Assembly (NCBI RefSeq): GCF_001428045.1
Contig: NZ_LMSD01000017.1
Span: forward strand, 1 to 61,946
From: Paenibacillus sp. Soil750
GTDB taxonomy: Bacteria; Bacillota; Bacilli; Paenibacillales; NBRC-103111
Direction: 5' to 3'
Length of the DNA: 61,946 nt
In this document: positions 45,258 to 54,297 of the stretch, piece after piece
How the letters are laid out: each line of letters starts with the position of its first letter
Numbering within the stretch: position 1 is the stretch's first letter
The notes under the pieces: model-generated
Database searches by the model: none
What the model saw: only the letters and a program-made list of their open reading frames with translations
What the model was told of the DNA's origin: nothing
Translations under genes and position numbers: made by a program

Positions 45258-46460
45258 ATGAATCAATCAAATGCTCCTGCTACGCAAAGCATTTCGAAAG
45301 GCATGATGTTTCTATTAGCCGCGGCATGCGGACTTATTGTTGCCAACCTTTATTACTCCCAAACACTTGTTGGCCCAATTAGCGAGGACTTGGGGCTTCC
45401 TTCAGGAATCGCGGGGCTTATTGTAACCATTACACAAATTGGTTATGTCGCTGGTCTACTTTTCATCGTGCCTTTAAGTGATATGTTGGAGAATCGCCGA
45501 CTTATCGTTTCCCTGCTCTTTTTTATCGTGCTCGCTTTATTTATTGCTGCCTTTTCTAAAGGAGCATTTCTCTTCATGACCGCAGCTCTGATGATTGGTC
45601 TAAGCTCTGTCGTCGCACAGATTCTAGTCCCATTCGCCGCTTATTTATCAACCGAAGAGCAACGTGGCAGCGTGGTCGGCAATGTCATGAGCGGGCTCTT
45701 GCTCGGTATCATGTTGGCACGTCCGATTGCAAGCTTAATCGCTGGCGTATGGGGCTGGCAAGCGATCTTTGCCATATCGGCTGGACTCATGGTATTGTTG
45801 GGGCTTTTGCTGCTAAGTCGATTGCCTGAACGGCGGCCTGGGAAAAGTCTAACCTATGGACAATTGGTGGCTTCTTTACTTCGATTATTCAAACAAACAC
45901 CTTTACTCCGACGTCGTGCCTTCTATCAGGCTTGCCTATTCGGCGCATTCAGCTTATTCTGGACGACAGTCCCCTTGCGGTTAGCGGACGAATACGGGAT
46001 GTCCCAGCAAGGGATAGCGCTGTTTGCCTTAGTTGGTGTTGCCGGAGCCATTGCAGCTCCAATTGCAGGAAGGTTGGCTGATAAAAACTGGACCCGACCA
46101 CTTACGCTCAGCGCCATATTGATTGCTGTTGTATCTTTCTTTATGCTTGCACTTGTTCATAACAAATCCAATGTTTCACTCGTATTACTTGCCATTGCGG
46201 CAATTACACTGGATATGGCGGTTTCCGGCAATCTCGTTGTCGGACAACGGGCGATTTATTCATTGGGAAATGAAACTAGAGGGCGGCTCAACGGCCTTTT
46301 CATGGCTATCTTCTTTATCGGGGGAGCCGTAGGATCGTTCGTAGGTGGGTTAACCTATGCGCATGGAGGATGGGTGATAACAACTTGGATCGGTGCCTTA
46401 CTTCCCTTGATTGCACTCTTATATTTTTTTACTGAAGCCAAAGCTAAAGCTACAGCTTAA
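45258..46460 (+). CDS. MFS transporter (NepI/YgaY-like)
   Basis: 400 residues from the ATG at 45258, which has AAAGGG eight bases upstream; a GTG three codons earlier overlaps that site. Twelve hydrophobic segments are present, with VPLSDMLENRRLIVSLLF as motif A and a reduced GPISEDLGLPSGIAGLIVT helix. It resembles the NepI/YgaY purine-export group, but substrate is not certain. Probably an inducible exporter under the divergent TetR. Confidence 0.85.
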   Translation: MNQSNAPATQSISKGMMFLLAAACGLIVANLYYSQTLVGPISEDLGLPSGIAGLIVTITQIGYVAGLLFIVPLSDMLENRRLIVSLLFFIVLALFIAAFSKGAFLFMTAALMIGLSSVVAQILVPFAAYLSTEEQRGSVVGNVMSGLLLGIMLARPIASLIAGVWGWQAIFAISAGLMVLLGLLLLSRLPERRPGKSLTYGQLVASLLRLFKQTPLLRRRAFYQACLFGAFSLFWTTVPLRLADEYGMSQQGIALFALVGVAGAIAAPIAGRLADKNWTRPLTLSAILIAVVSFFMLALVHNKSNVSLVLLAIAAITLDMAVSGNLVVGQRAIYSLGNETRGRLNGLFMAIFFIGGAVGSFVGGLTYAHGGWVITTWIGALLPLIALLYFFTEAKAKATA

Positions 46461-46487
46461 GTATGGAACAATTCAAGTCAACTCTTT

Positions 46488-46542
46488 ATAATAAAAACGG
46501 CTACGCCGTCCTTCAAGGACAGCGTAGCCGTTTTTATTATAA
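46488..46542. terminator. Strong bidirectional terminator after the MFS gene
   Basis: Arms of 14 bases and more (AAAAACGGCTACGC and complement) plus inner GTCC/GGAC, flanked by A/T runs on both sides. It also lies just beyond the stop of the minus-strand gene remnant at 46537. Confidence 0.9.
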
Positions 46543-46707
46543 TGTATAGCTACTATTTCCGCCCACCTCAAGCGCGATATCTCTGTACCACTCTGAAGTT
46601 ACGGAACGTGGTTCCGCTGATTTCACCAATTCCTCAATCCTAGCGGGTGCTCGTGGCGAAAATTCTAGTTGACACTGAGCAGCGAAACCATTCGTCGTGT
46701 AGAGAAT
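46537..46707 (-). pseudogene. C-terminal remnant of an unidentified minus-strand gene
   Basis: An open minus-strand stretch of 56 codons without a start encodes LEFSPRAPARIEELVKSA and then RSVTSEWYRDIALEVGG, ending in TAA right at the shared terminator. The composition is protein-like, and a short stretch in another frame upstream (CIPIVAVKFSTRRMVSLL) could be the continuation after a frameshift. I do not recognise the family. No ribosome site or start is seen, so it is a relic. Low confidence. Confidence 0.35.
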
Positions 46708-46782
46708 TTAACCGCGACGATCGGGATACAGCGTTCATATTGACGACTCGATGCTCGAACGCAATCAGCATATTTTCGCCCC

Positions 46783-46824
46783 TTGACGTGTTCTAATGTA
46801 TTGGTGTACTATTTAACTAATACA
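46783..46824 (+). promoter_or_regulatory. Promoter and YtrA-type operator of the ABC cluster
   Basis: TTGACG (46783-46788) and TACTAT (46807-46812) are spaced by 18. The inverted repeat TGTACTA-TTTAAC-TAATACA (46805-46824) covers the -10 element and is of the kind bound by YtrA-type GntR regulators, so autorepression by the GntR gene in this operon is likely. Confidence 0.6.
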
Positions 46825-46852
46825 ATTTTCCTAATTCAAAGGGGATAGCACA

Positions 46853-47575
46853 ATGGCCAAATGGGCAGCTATAGTAAAAAAGGATTTGCGATTATCGACG
46901 ACCGTCTTATTCACGGGGCTTGTTATTAACGTCATTAGCATCATCATTGCTGGACTTATCGGCCAATATCTGTTCATTCCGTTGTTAGCCGCTGCCGGAT
47001 TCCATGTCTTCTATCTTCCGATCGCGTTATTCGCAAGCCTACGAACAGAAGCCTCGCACTTGCACGTTTGGCTTCACAATCCGAGGTCAGCTATCAGCTT
47101 GCTTCTAAGCAAACTAACGAGTGGATTGGTGACGATGCTCGTCTCCTTGGCTGTTCTGTACTCGATGGCGGGAATCTTGCTCCGGGCGAAGTTTCGTTTA
47201 ATGGAAGAGTACTGGACGGATACTTGGAGTGCGGCATGGTTGATCTTCCTGCACGCAATCCTTATCTCCGTGGCAATCGGCGTCTGGGTCATCCTTCTGT
47301 GGTCTCTGTACTATGCACTCAAAAATCGAATCGGCCGTTTAGCCTGGTTAGTCCTTATCGGCGCCGTTCTCTTGTCGAGCTGGATCGATAATATTATCAC
47401 TTCCTCGGGTCTTTATAAGCTCGTTACGCAATGGGGTGGCATGGAAATCTATTTTCCGACGTTCTCAGTAGATCCGTTCCCCCTCTACTTGGGCGAATAC
47501 TTCTATAACTTGATTATTGTCATCGTTCTGTTCTATTTAAGTTCATGGATCGTTGACAGGAAAGTCGAGGTTTAA
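46853..47575 (+). CDS. ABC transporter membrane protein (ytr-type cluster)
   Basis: 240 residues with about six hydrophobic segments. AAGGGGATAGC precedes the ATG. No enzyme motif is seen. Its place two bases ahead of a YtrA-type regulator and then an ATPase gene fits the membrane part of a small ABC exporter of the ytr/bcr kind, linked in related bacteria to cell-envelope stress or antibiotic response. Function by context. Confidence 0.65.
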   Translation: MAKWAAIVKKDLRLSTTVLFTGLVINVISIIIAGLIGQYLFIPLLAAAGFHVFYLPIALFASLRTEASHLHVWLHNPRSAISLLLSKLTSGLVTMLVSLAVLYSMAGILLRAKFRLMEEYWTDTWSAAWLIFLHAILISVAIGVWVILLWSLYYALKNRIGRLAWLVLIGAVLLSSWIDNIITSSGLYKLVTQWGGMEIYFPTFSVDPFPLYLGEYFYNLIIVIVLFYLSSWIVDRKVEV

Positions 47576-47577
47576 TC

Positions 47578-47955
47578 ATGGATGAGTTTCATTCTTCCAA
47601 ATCGATCTATCTCCAGGTTGCCGATCGAATTAAGAGGCAAATCGTAAGCCAGGAACTGCAAGCGGGCCAGAAGCTTCAATCCGTCCGGGAGATGGCGGTA
47701 ACCTATAATGTCAACCCGAATACCATCCAACGCACCTACAGCGAACTGGAACGAGAAGGGGTTTTGGAGACGAGAAGAGGACAAGGCACGTTCGTCACGG
47801 AGCAGGAAGAGCTATTGACTCAGCTTCGCTCGAGCATGATCGAAGAGCAGATTGCCTCCTTTGTTCTAGTTATGCGGGAGATGGGCTATCGCTCGGAGGA
47901 GATCGTGACCGGATTGCAGGATCACTTGAACAAAAGAGATAAGGGAGATGAGTAA
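47578..47955 (+). CDS. GntR-family regulator, YtrA subfamily
   Basis: 125 residues, the short YtrA form: a winged helix (about 10-75) with RIKRQIVSQELQAGQKLQSVREMA and NVNPNTIQRTYSELEREGVL, and a 40-residue tail in place of an effector domain. YtrA-type proteins repress ABC operons and sit in them. A matching operator overlaps the promoter at 46805-46824. Confidence 0.9.
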   Translation: MDEFHSSKSIYLQVADRIKRQIVSQELQAGQKLQSVREMAVTYNVNPNTIQRTYSELEREGVLETRRGQGTFVTEQEELLTQLRSSMIEEQIASFVLVMREMGYRSEEIVTGLQDHLNKRDKGDE

Positions 47956-47956
47956 T

Positions 47957-48643
47957 GTGATCGCATTGTCTAACGTCTCGAAAACTTATAACAAGAAACC
48001 CATCATTCGAGATATTACTTTAACATTGCCTATGGGGAAAATCATTGGAATCGTAGGAGAAAACGGTGGCGGAAAATCTACCTTACTAAAGCTCATTGCG
48101 GGACTTCTTCAGCCAACTGGCGGCTCTGTCACTATAAATGGGAAGAAGGCGCACCGAAGAATCAGCACGATTGTCTCCTACTTATCCGACCAAGACTCGA
48201 CTTATGCTTGGTTTACGGTAAAAGAAGCAATCGCCTATCAGGCTGCGCAATTCCCCGATTTTAATGTCACTAAGGCGGAAGAGATCATGGTGTTCATGCA
48301 GTTGGAACCGACTGTGAGAATTAGGGATCTGTCGAAGGGTAAACGCAGCCGGGCTAAAATCATGCTCACACTAGCCAGAGAAGTGCCATACATTTTGATG
48401 GATGAACCGTTGTCCGGACTGGATCCGATGGTACAGGAATCGATTGTTAGAGGAATGATTTCTTACCTTGACTTGGAATCCCAGACGCTAATCATGACCA
48501 GCCACGTGATCCCGGAACTCGAGTCGATATGGGATAGCTTCATCGCCATCAAGGACGGAACTTTGCTTCGCTATGCCGATGTCGAGGAATTGCATGACTC
48601 GGATGGAATTGGCATCACGGCGTGGATGAAGAAAACTTATTAA
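47957..48643 (+). CDS. ABC transporter ATP-binding protein
   Basis: About 228 residues from the GTG at 47957, which has AAGGGAG nine bases upstream; an in-frame ATG at 47948 lies on top of that site. Walker A is GENGGGKSTLLK, the signature LSKGKRSRAK, Walker B YILMDEPLSGLDP, and SHVIPELE holds the switch His. It energises the adjacent membrane protein. The Walker A Ala-to-Gly change (usual GENGAGKS) is compatible with function. Confidence 0.9.
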   Translation: MIALSNVSKTYNKKPIIRDITLTLPMGKIIGIVGENGGGKSTLLKLIAGLLQPTGGSVTINGKKAHRRISTIVSYLSDQDSTYAWFTVKEAIAYQAAQFPDFNVTKAEEIMVFMQLEPTVRIRDLSKGKRSRAKIMLTLAREVPYILMDEPLSGLDPMVQESIVRGMISYLDLESQTLIMTSHVIPELESIWDSFIAIKDGTLLRYADVEELHDSDGIGITAWMKKTY

Positions 48644-48658
48644 GAGGAGCGGTTACTT

Positions 48659-49081
48659 ATGAAAGAAGTCTCTGTGTTTCGTCTCTACCTGTTGCGTGCC
48701 CTATACCTTCTTGTTGTCGTAGGACTTGGAATCGTGGTATGGCCCGGGGTCATCCACCACGAACAGTGGGATTTGATGGAGGGCATCGTCCAATGCATGC
48801 TGGCCGCCTTCTCGGCTCTCTCCCTGTTGGGTCTCCGGTATCCTCTGCAGATGCTCCCGTTGCTCCTTTGGGAGATGGTCTGGAAGCTGATCTGGCTATC
48901 TGTCGTCGCTCTCCCACTTTGGACTGCCGGGCAGATAGACGACTCTACCTTGGGAGTCGTGTTCGAATGCTTGATCGTGGCGATCTTCCCCTTCTGTATT
49001 CCTTGGCGTTATGTGTTCAATCATTATATAGTGAAGCGTTCGGATCGTTGGGTTGGCGGGAAGTCCGAAATTGCCGGGTGA
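48659..49081 (+). CDS. Small integral membrane protein of the ytr-type cluster
   Basis: 140 residues with four hydrophobic segments (LYLLRALYLLVVVGLGIVV near the start). GAGGAG lies nine bases before the ATG. I do not recognise the family. It is the last gene of the cluster, 15 bases after the ATPase gene, and could be an accessory membrane subunit. An overlapping longer frame on the same strand is a shadow. Confidence 0.6.
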   Translation: MKEVSVFRLYLLRALYLLVVVGLGIVVWPGVIHHEQWDLMEGIVQCMLAAFSALSLLGLRYPLQMLPLLLWEMVWKLIWLSVVALPLWTAGQIDDSTLGVVFECLIVAIFPFCIPWRYVFNHYIVKRSDRWVGGKSEIAG

Positions 49082-49128
49082 ATGGGGATAAGTACCGATA
49101 TTTAAAAGGAAGATGAAGCCCGGCCTTC

Positions 49129-49295
49129 TATAGCTGGATAATCCTTTCATGTATTTCTGAACAGGAACAGCAACTAACTTTAATTCATCCGTGATTTGAT
49201 TTCATGTTTGTCCTTTTTTAGCCATAGAAAAATCCCCTCCAAGTTGCACTCGTTTCCTTATGGTACCACAAGGATATTTTTGAGTGTCTACTTAA
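49129..49295 (-). mobile_element. 5' fragment of an IS3-family element with a broken orfA
   Basis: The minus strand from 49225 reads MAKKGQT, a stop, then NQITDELKLVAVPVQKYMKGLSSY, which matches the start of IS3-family OrfA (typical MAKKGQxFNxYTxELKxEAVRxYMEEGxSY). The match ends near 49129. Upstream, GTAGACACTCAAAAATATCC resembles the left terminal region of such elements. A ribosome site (TTGGAGGGG) survives. It lies just after the ytr-type cluster and is a solo relic. It can no longer move. Confidence 0.65.
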
Positions 49296-49386
49296 AGGGG
49301 ATATTATATTAGCATAAGGCCGTTTTTTTCCTCATTTGAAATGATAGTCTATAACTTTATTTTTTTTCACAATTATTAAAATAACC

Positions 49387-51216
49387 CTATTCCACCGTGA
49401 CACTCTTCGCCAAATTCCTAGGCTTATCAACGTCATTCCCACGCGCCAACGACGCGTAGTAAGATAGCAACTGCAAAGGAATTACAGACAACGCAGGCGT
49501 CAACACATCCAACGTTTTTGGAATAATGAACGTGCTATCAACTGACTTCTGCAGCTCCGTTTCACCTTCCACAGCAATACCCAATACGTTCGCGCCGCGC
49601 GCCTTCACTTCTTTAATGTTGCTCACGGTTTTCTCAAGTAACTCATGCTGCGTCGCTAACGCGATCACCGGGATATCGTCCTCGATCAACGCGAGCGTTC
49701 CGTGCTTCAACTCACCCGCAGCATACGCCTCGGAGTGAATGTAAGAAATCTCTTTCAGCTTCAAAGAGCCTTCAAGCGCTACCGCATAATCCAACCCTCT
49801 GCCGATAAAGAACAGATTATCATGCTTCGCCATCTCTTCAGCAACAACCTTCAATGCTTCCGCTTGCTCTAGGATCTCGCTAACCTGCGCAGGCAATTCC
49901 TTCATCGCTGTAATTACTTCAGCAATTTCCTCAGGCGTTTGTGTGCCCAATGTTTGCGCCAGGTGCAAGCCCAAGAGGTAGAACGCGATCAATTGCGACG
50001 TGTACGCTTTCGTGGAAGCTACCGCAATCTCCGGTCCTGCCCATGTTGTAATAATATCGTTCGCCTCACGCGCAACAGAACTGCCTACAACATTTGTAAT
50101 CGCCAACACGTGCGCGCCACAACGTTTCGCTTCACGAAGTGCTGCCAACGTATCCGCCGTTTCACCGGATTGGCTCACAACAATCACGAGCGTATCCTTC
50201 GTAATAATCGGGGAACGATAACGATATTCAGACGCTACATCCGTTTCCACTGGAATTCGCGCCATTTTTTCAATGACGTATTTCCCAACCATACCAGCAT
50301 GGAATGCTGTTCCACAAGCGACGATATGCACACGGCTGATGTTACGAATTGCCTCAGGTGTAATCGTAAGCTCGTTCAACGTCACACTCTTACCGTCAGG
50401 CGAAATACGACTTCCCATCGTATCGCGGTACGCTTTCGGTTGGTCATAGATTTCTTTCAACATGAAATGATCAAATCCGGCTTTTTCCGCCGTAACAATG
50501 TCCCAATCGACATGGAACATTTCCCTGGAAATAAAATTCCCCTCTAACGTCATTAATTCGACAGCATCCCGCGTCAATAGCGCCATTTCGCCATCATTTA
50601 GAATGAACACATTGCGTGTATACTCTAGAATCGCTGGAATATCTGAACCAATGAAGTTCTCGCCTTCGCCAATCCCGATAATCAGCGGGCTAGCTTGACG
50701 CACAGCAACGAGGCGGTCCGGTTCGAACTCTGTCAAAACACCAAGCGCAAACGCACCTGTCATGTGCTTCACGGCCTTCTGAACAGCTTTGAGGATATCT
50801 CCCTCGTACAAACTCGCGATCAAATGCGAAATAACCTCTGTATCCGTTTCCGATACGAAAACATGGCCTTTCGCAATTAGTTCTTCTTTCAGCGTAATAT
50901 AATTCTCAATAATCCCGTTATGCACAACGGAGAATTTCAAAGAATTATCGGTGTGTGGATGCGAATTCACGTCCGAAGGCTTACCATGTGTCGCCCAACG
51001 TGTATGCCCGATACCTACACTTCCGTTTAAAGGCGTTTCACCCAACTTCGACTCCAAGTTCGCAATACGGCCTTTGGCTTTCTTAATTTGCAAGCCATCT
51101 GCCGTATACACCGCTACCCCAGCAGAATCGTAGCCTCGATACTCTAGCTTTTTAAGGCCATCCAATAGAATCTCCTGAGAATTACGCTTTCCAATATAAC
51201 CAACAATACCGCACAT
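49387..51216 (-). CDS. glmS: Glutamine-fructose-6-phosphate aminotransferase
   Basis: 609 residues from the ATG at 51216 (MCGIVGYIGKR): this start leaves Cys next to Met as the N-terminal nucleophile after Met removal, and GGAGG lies eight bases upstream. The glutaminase domain (1-230) is followed by two SIS domains (SQSGETADTLAALREAK and EGSLKLKEISYIHSEAYAAGELKHG) and ends KSVTVE. It makes glucosamine-6-phosphate for the cell wall. Regulated by the glmS ribozyme in its leader. Downstream of glmM in the same direction. Confidence 0.97.
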   Translation of the reverse strand: MCGIVGYIGKRNSQEILLDGLKKLEYRGYDSAGVAVYTADGLQIKKAKGRIANLESKLGETPLNGSVGIGHTRWATHGKPSDVNSHPHTDNSLKFSVVHNGIIENYITLKEELIAKGHVFVSETDTEVISHLIASLYEGDILKAVQKAVKHMTGAFALGVLTEFEPDRLVAVRQASPLIIGIGEGENFIGSDIPAILEYTRNVFILNDGEMALLTRDAVELMTLEGNFISREMFHVDWDIVTAEKAGFDHFMLKEIYDQPKAYRDTMGSRISPDGKSVTLNELTITPEAIRNISRVHIVACGTAFHAGMVGKYVIEKMARIPVETDVASEYRYRSPIITKDTLVIVVSQSGETADTLAALREAKRCGAHVLAITNVVGSSVAREANDIITTWAGPEIAVASTKAYTSQLIAFYLLGLHLAQTLGTQTPEEIAEVITAMKELPAQVSEILEQAEALKVVAEEMAKHDNLFFIGRGLDYAVALEGSLKLKEISYIHSEAYAAGELKHGTLALIEDDIPVIALATQHELLEKTVSNIKEVKARGANVLGIAVEGETELQKSVDSTFIIPKTLDVLTPALSVIPLQLLSYYASLARGNDVDKPRNLAKSVTVE

Positions 51217-51360
51217 AGTTACAACCTCCAAATTTGTATAAGCCTCTTCTACAAGGGCTGTTTGTCAAGGATCTGATTTTCAATCAGTCATAAATCATAA
51301 TGAAATAAACCATCTATAAGGGCGTTCTTTACGTGTAAGATTCAATAAATCGTTAATAGA

Positions 51361-51535
51361 TGTTGGATACTTGTCTGCCCGGTCGCCCGAACGATTTTGC
51401 TCTCCAACTTAACGGCACTCCTCGTGCCGGAAGGTCCCCGCCGAATGTTTCGAACACCTTCACCTCGTCAACTCACCGCGTAGTAGTAAGCCTATAAAGC
51501 CTACATTTCCGTCCCGCTTGCGAGTTCTGGCGCTA
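51361..51535 (-). ncRNA. glmS ribozyme (glucosamine-6-phosphate-activated, self-cleaving)
   Basis: Minus strand from 51534: AGCGCCAGAACT, then GACGGAAATGTAGG, then GTTGACGAGGTGAAGG and ATTCGGCGGGGACC, all conserved landmarks of the glmS ribozyme in order and spacing. Then a GGCAC/GTGCC hairpin (P3) and a stem closed by GTTGGA and TCCAAC (P4) follow. Self-cleavage is expected between A51534 and G51533. Bound glucosamine-6-phosphate triggers cleavage, leading to mRNA decay, so glmS is switched off when its product is plentiful. Confidence 0.95.
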
Positions 51536-51582
51536 TTTATTACGAATAACCTCTGCCCTGCCTTTCCTTCTTGAGTAACTTC

Positions 51583-51611
51583 ATCATATGCATTTTGACC
51601 CAGTAATGCAA
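51583..51611 (-). promoter_or_regulatory. Promoter of the glmS transcript
   Basis: Minus strand TTGCAT (51606-51611) and TATGAT (51583-51588) with a 17-base spacer, placing the transcript start about 40 bases upstream of the ribozyme cleavage site. Read-through from glmM is also possible. Confidence 0.65.
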
Positions 51612-51681
51612 CTTGTTTTTGGCATACCTGATCCCCCATCTCGCCATTTTCCAGCAAAAATGAGGGACTAGTAGCCTATAA

Positions 51682-53022
51682 TTATACCAATTGCTCTTGA
51701 ATAACCTTCGCAATATCATGAACGTATGCTTCTACTTGCTCTTTATCAGGGCCTTCCGCCATAACACGAATCAAGGATTCTGTACCGGATGGACGAACCA
51801 ACACACGACCGTTATCGCCAAGCTCATCCTCGACTTTACGGATCGCTTCTTCGATTACCGCATTGTCCTTCAACTTGCTTTTATCCGCTACACGGATGTT
51901 AACAAGCAATTGCGGGAATTTACGCATAATCCCTTTCAAATCACTCAGCTTACGTCCCGATTCAACTAGCGTATTCACCAATTGTAACGCCGTAAGGATA
52001 CCATCCCCAGTGGAGATGTAATCTAAGAAAATAACATGACCAGATTGCTCCCCGCCTAAGTTGTATCCGCCTTTACGCATTTCTTCCATCACGTAGCGAT
52101 CGCCTACAGCTGTTTGCAGAGCCTTCAAGCCCGCTTTTTCGATGCCTTTGAAAAAGCCAATATTCGCCATCACCGTCGTCACAATGGTGCCGTGGTTCAG
52201 CTTACCCTGGCGATTCAGCGCATCGCCAAGAATGCTCAAGATGAAGTCGCCGTCGACTTCATCGCCCTTCTCATCGATCGCGATCAGACGATCCGCGTCG
52301 CCGTCAAAAGCTAGCCCGATGGCTGCGCCATGCTTAACCACCTCGGCGCGAAGCGTCTCTGGGTGGGTGGAGCCGCAATCATCGTTGATGTTGCGCCCAT
52401 TCGGCTCCGCGCCGATGGTGATCACTTCCGCTCCTAGCTCGCGGAAAATCAAAGGCGCCAGCTCATAGGCTGAGCCATTCGCACAATCAAGAACAACCTT
52501 CACGCCGTCGAAGGACTTCGACACCGTCTCCTTCAAGAATGCCAGATAAAGGTGCTTCGCATCTGGCTGATCCGAAACCGTACCAATCTCGCCGCCAACC
52601 GGGCGAGGCAACTCATCCACAGCTGCATCGAGCAGCTGTTCAATCTCAAGCTCCGTCTCATCCAATAGCTTGAAGCCGTCGCCGCCAAAGAACTTAATCC
52701 CGTTGTCCTCAACTGGATTATGTGAAGCAGAGATCATAACGCCTGCGTCTGCGCCTAGCTTTTTCGTCAAATAAGCAACCGCTGGTGTGCTCACCACACC
52801 AATACGAATCACCTCAACACCAATCGATAACAATCCTGCTACAAGGGATGCCTCAAGCATCGGCCCCGAAATACGTGTATCTCTCCCGATCACGACTTTC
52901 GGATGCTTTGCCTGTCTTGTTAACACATACCCGCCGCAGCGTCCTACCTTATAAGCCAATTCTGGTGTGAGTTCGCCATTCGCGACACCGCGCACACCAT
53001 CTGTACCAAAATATTTCCCCAT
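51682..53022 (-). CDS. glmM: Phosphoglucosamine mutase
   Basis: 446 residues. The phosphoserine loop is [18 protein letters not shown] with Ser near residue 100, the Mg2+ site [10 protein letters not shown] near 240 and the phosphate-binding [15 protein letters not shown] near the C-terminus. It converts glucosamine-6-phosphate to glucosamine-1-phosphate. It is directly downstream of cdaA-cdaR, the usual Firmicute order, and this protein is known to interact with and inhibit CdaA in relatives. Confidence 0.97.
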   Translation of the reverse strand: MGKYFGTDGVRGVANGELTPELAYKVGRCGGYVLTRQAKHPKVVIGRDTRISGPMLEASLVAGLLSIGVEVIRIGVVSTPAVAYLTKKLGADAGVMISASHNPVEDNGIKFFGGDGFKLLDETELEIEQLLDAAVDELPRPVGGEIGTVSDQPDAKHLYLAFLKETVSKSFDGVKVVLDCANGSAYELAPLIFRELGAEVITIGAEPNGRNINDDCGSTHPETLRAEVVKHGAAIGLAFDGDADRLIAIDEKGDEVDGDFILSILGDALNRQGKLNHGTIVTTVMANIGFFKGIEKAGLKALQTAVGDRYVMEEMRKGGYNLGGEQSGHVIFLDYISTGDGILTALQLVNTLVESGRKLSDLKGIMRKFPQLLVNIRVADKSKLKDNAVIEEAIRKVEDELGDNGRVLVRPSGTESLIRVMAEGPDKEQVEAYVHDIAKVIQEQLV

Positions 53023-53052
53023 TTTTGTATTCTCCTCTTTCTCTATTCCCCA

Positions 53053-54297
53053 TTATGGATTTGCTGCTTTAACATTTTTCTCACTAATTTCTACGATCGC
53101 CTTCACTTCTTGTGGAAGTCCTAACTTCACGAAAGTAGGCAGATTTAAAGTCACTTTCAATTCATGCTTACCAGGCGGTAAATTACTAACATCTAGTATC
53201 GCTTGAATATCTTGAACTTTCAATTGATCAATTATGGCAGGAGCACCCTCTACTGTAATATTCAAGGTAGCCGACGCTGGCTGCGTCACTTTGGTTTCGT
53301 AATTTTCATTTTGACCAATAATCGTAATCGGTACATTTTCTACAGCTTTCGTGATTGAAGGCACAACCTCAACATGGACCGTCACCTTAGCAGGATCTAA
53401 TTGAGTTACTTTATTCCTGAGAGGAATGTCCAGTGCGAAATCTTTCGTTTCCTTCACATCCTGCAGACTAAGCTGCGGCCCTTGATAGAATTCCATGCGG
53501 TCTACGACGTCTTGTGCTCCGTATACAGTCACCTTATCAGGGGTTTGTGTAATCATCGCGATGGCAAATCCTGCAGGAGGTTCACCGCTTACTTTGATCT
53601 GTAACGGAATGGTTTGGAATGGGCTTGTGATAGGCACCTCAACATCGACAACCGAAGGATTGATGTTAAGGGTTACTTCTTTGCCTTCTTTGTCAAAAGC
53701 CTGCAGTCTGACCTGCTTCGTCACCGCTGATTGTGCTTTATCCACAGATACCTCACCGCGGACATTCTCAATCTGATCGAGTTTACTCGTTTGTGCCGTA
53801 ATGTACACCTTACCTGGCTTCACAATAGGTTGTCCCGCTTTGAGGCCTGCAGCAGGCGTTCCTTTGACATTTATGACGACAGGTACCTCTTTCATTTGTA
53901 GCTCTTCAATCATGACGTGGACCGTTCTAGGAACGATCTCAACATCCACATCTGACGGTATCCCTACCGGTGCTAGGGTAACCTGATGGTCACCTTTGCC
54001 GACCTGCGTCAAATCTAATTGAATCTGATACGTATTGCTAGCCGTCACTTTCTTAACGGAAGATTCCTTCCCTTTCAGAATCACCTGTACATTCGCGGGA
54101 TTCATCGACGAGATGAAGTAATGCGTTTCATCATATTTGGTTGTGATGGAGACGTTATTAATCGTTTCCACTCGCTCGCGCAGTGCTGTGTTCCCGGATA
54201 TATTCGTTTCTTCCATATGGACAACTACCCATAGCAGTATCCCGACAACAAGCGCAACGATCCGTACCACGTTTGTATTACGTAACCATTTATCCAT
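53053..54297 (-). CDS. cdaR: YbbR-domain protein, regulator of the c-di-AMP cyclase
   Basis: 414 residues. One N-terminal transmembrane helix (NVVRIVALVVGILLWVVVHM), then four YbbR repeats of about 80-90 residues outside the membrane (for example VQVILKGKESSVKKVTA and VDVEVPITSPFQTIPLQIKVSG). It overlaps cdaA by eight bases and modulates its activity in relatives. The last repeat ends VKLGLPQEVKAIVEISEK. Confidence 0.93.
   Translation of the reverse strand: MDKWLRNTNVVRIVALVVGILLWVVVHMEETNISGNTALRERVETINNVSITTKYDETHYFISSMNPANVQVILKGKESSVKKVTASNTYQIQLDLTQVGKGDHQVTLAPVGIPSDVDVEIVPRTVHVMIEELQMKEVPVVINVKGTPAAGLKAGQPIVKPGKVYITAQTSKLDQIENVRGEVSVDKAQSAVTKQVRLQAFDKEGKEVTLNINPSVVDVEVPITSPFQTIPLQIKVSGEPPAGFAIAMITQTPDKVTVYGAQDVVDRMEFYQGPQLSLQDVKETKDFALDIPLRNKVTQLDPAKVTVHVEVVPSITKAVENVPITIIGQNENYETKVTQPASATLNITVEGAPAIIDQLKVQDIQAILDVSNLPPGKHELKVTLNLPTFVKLGLPQEVKAIVEISEKNVKAANP

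Noticed and set aside
48622..49116. A 164-codon frame overlapping the small membrane protein
   Set aside because: It is out of frame with the gene that has a strong ribosome site and hydrophobic segments; it is Arg/Pro-rich shadow sequence.
51460..51657. A 65-codon open frame on the minus strand in front of glmS
   Set aside because: It lies within the glmS ribozyme and leader; the sequence matches ribozyme motifs, not a protein family.
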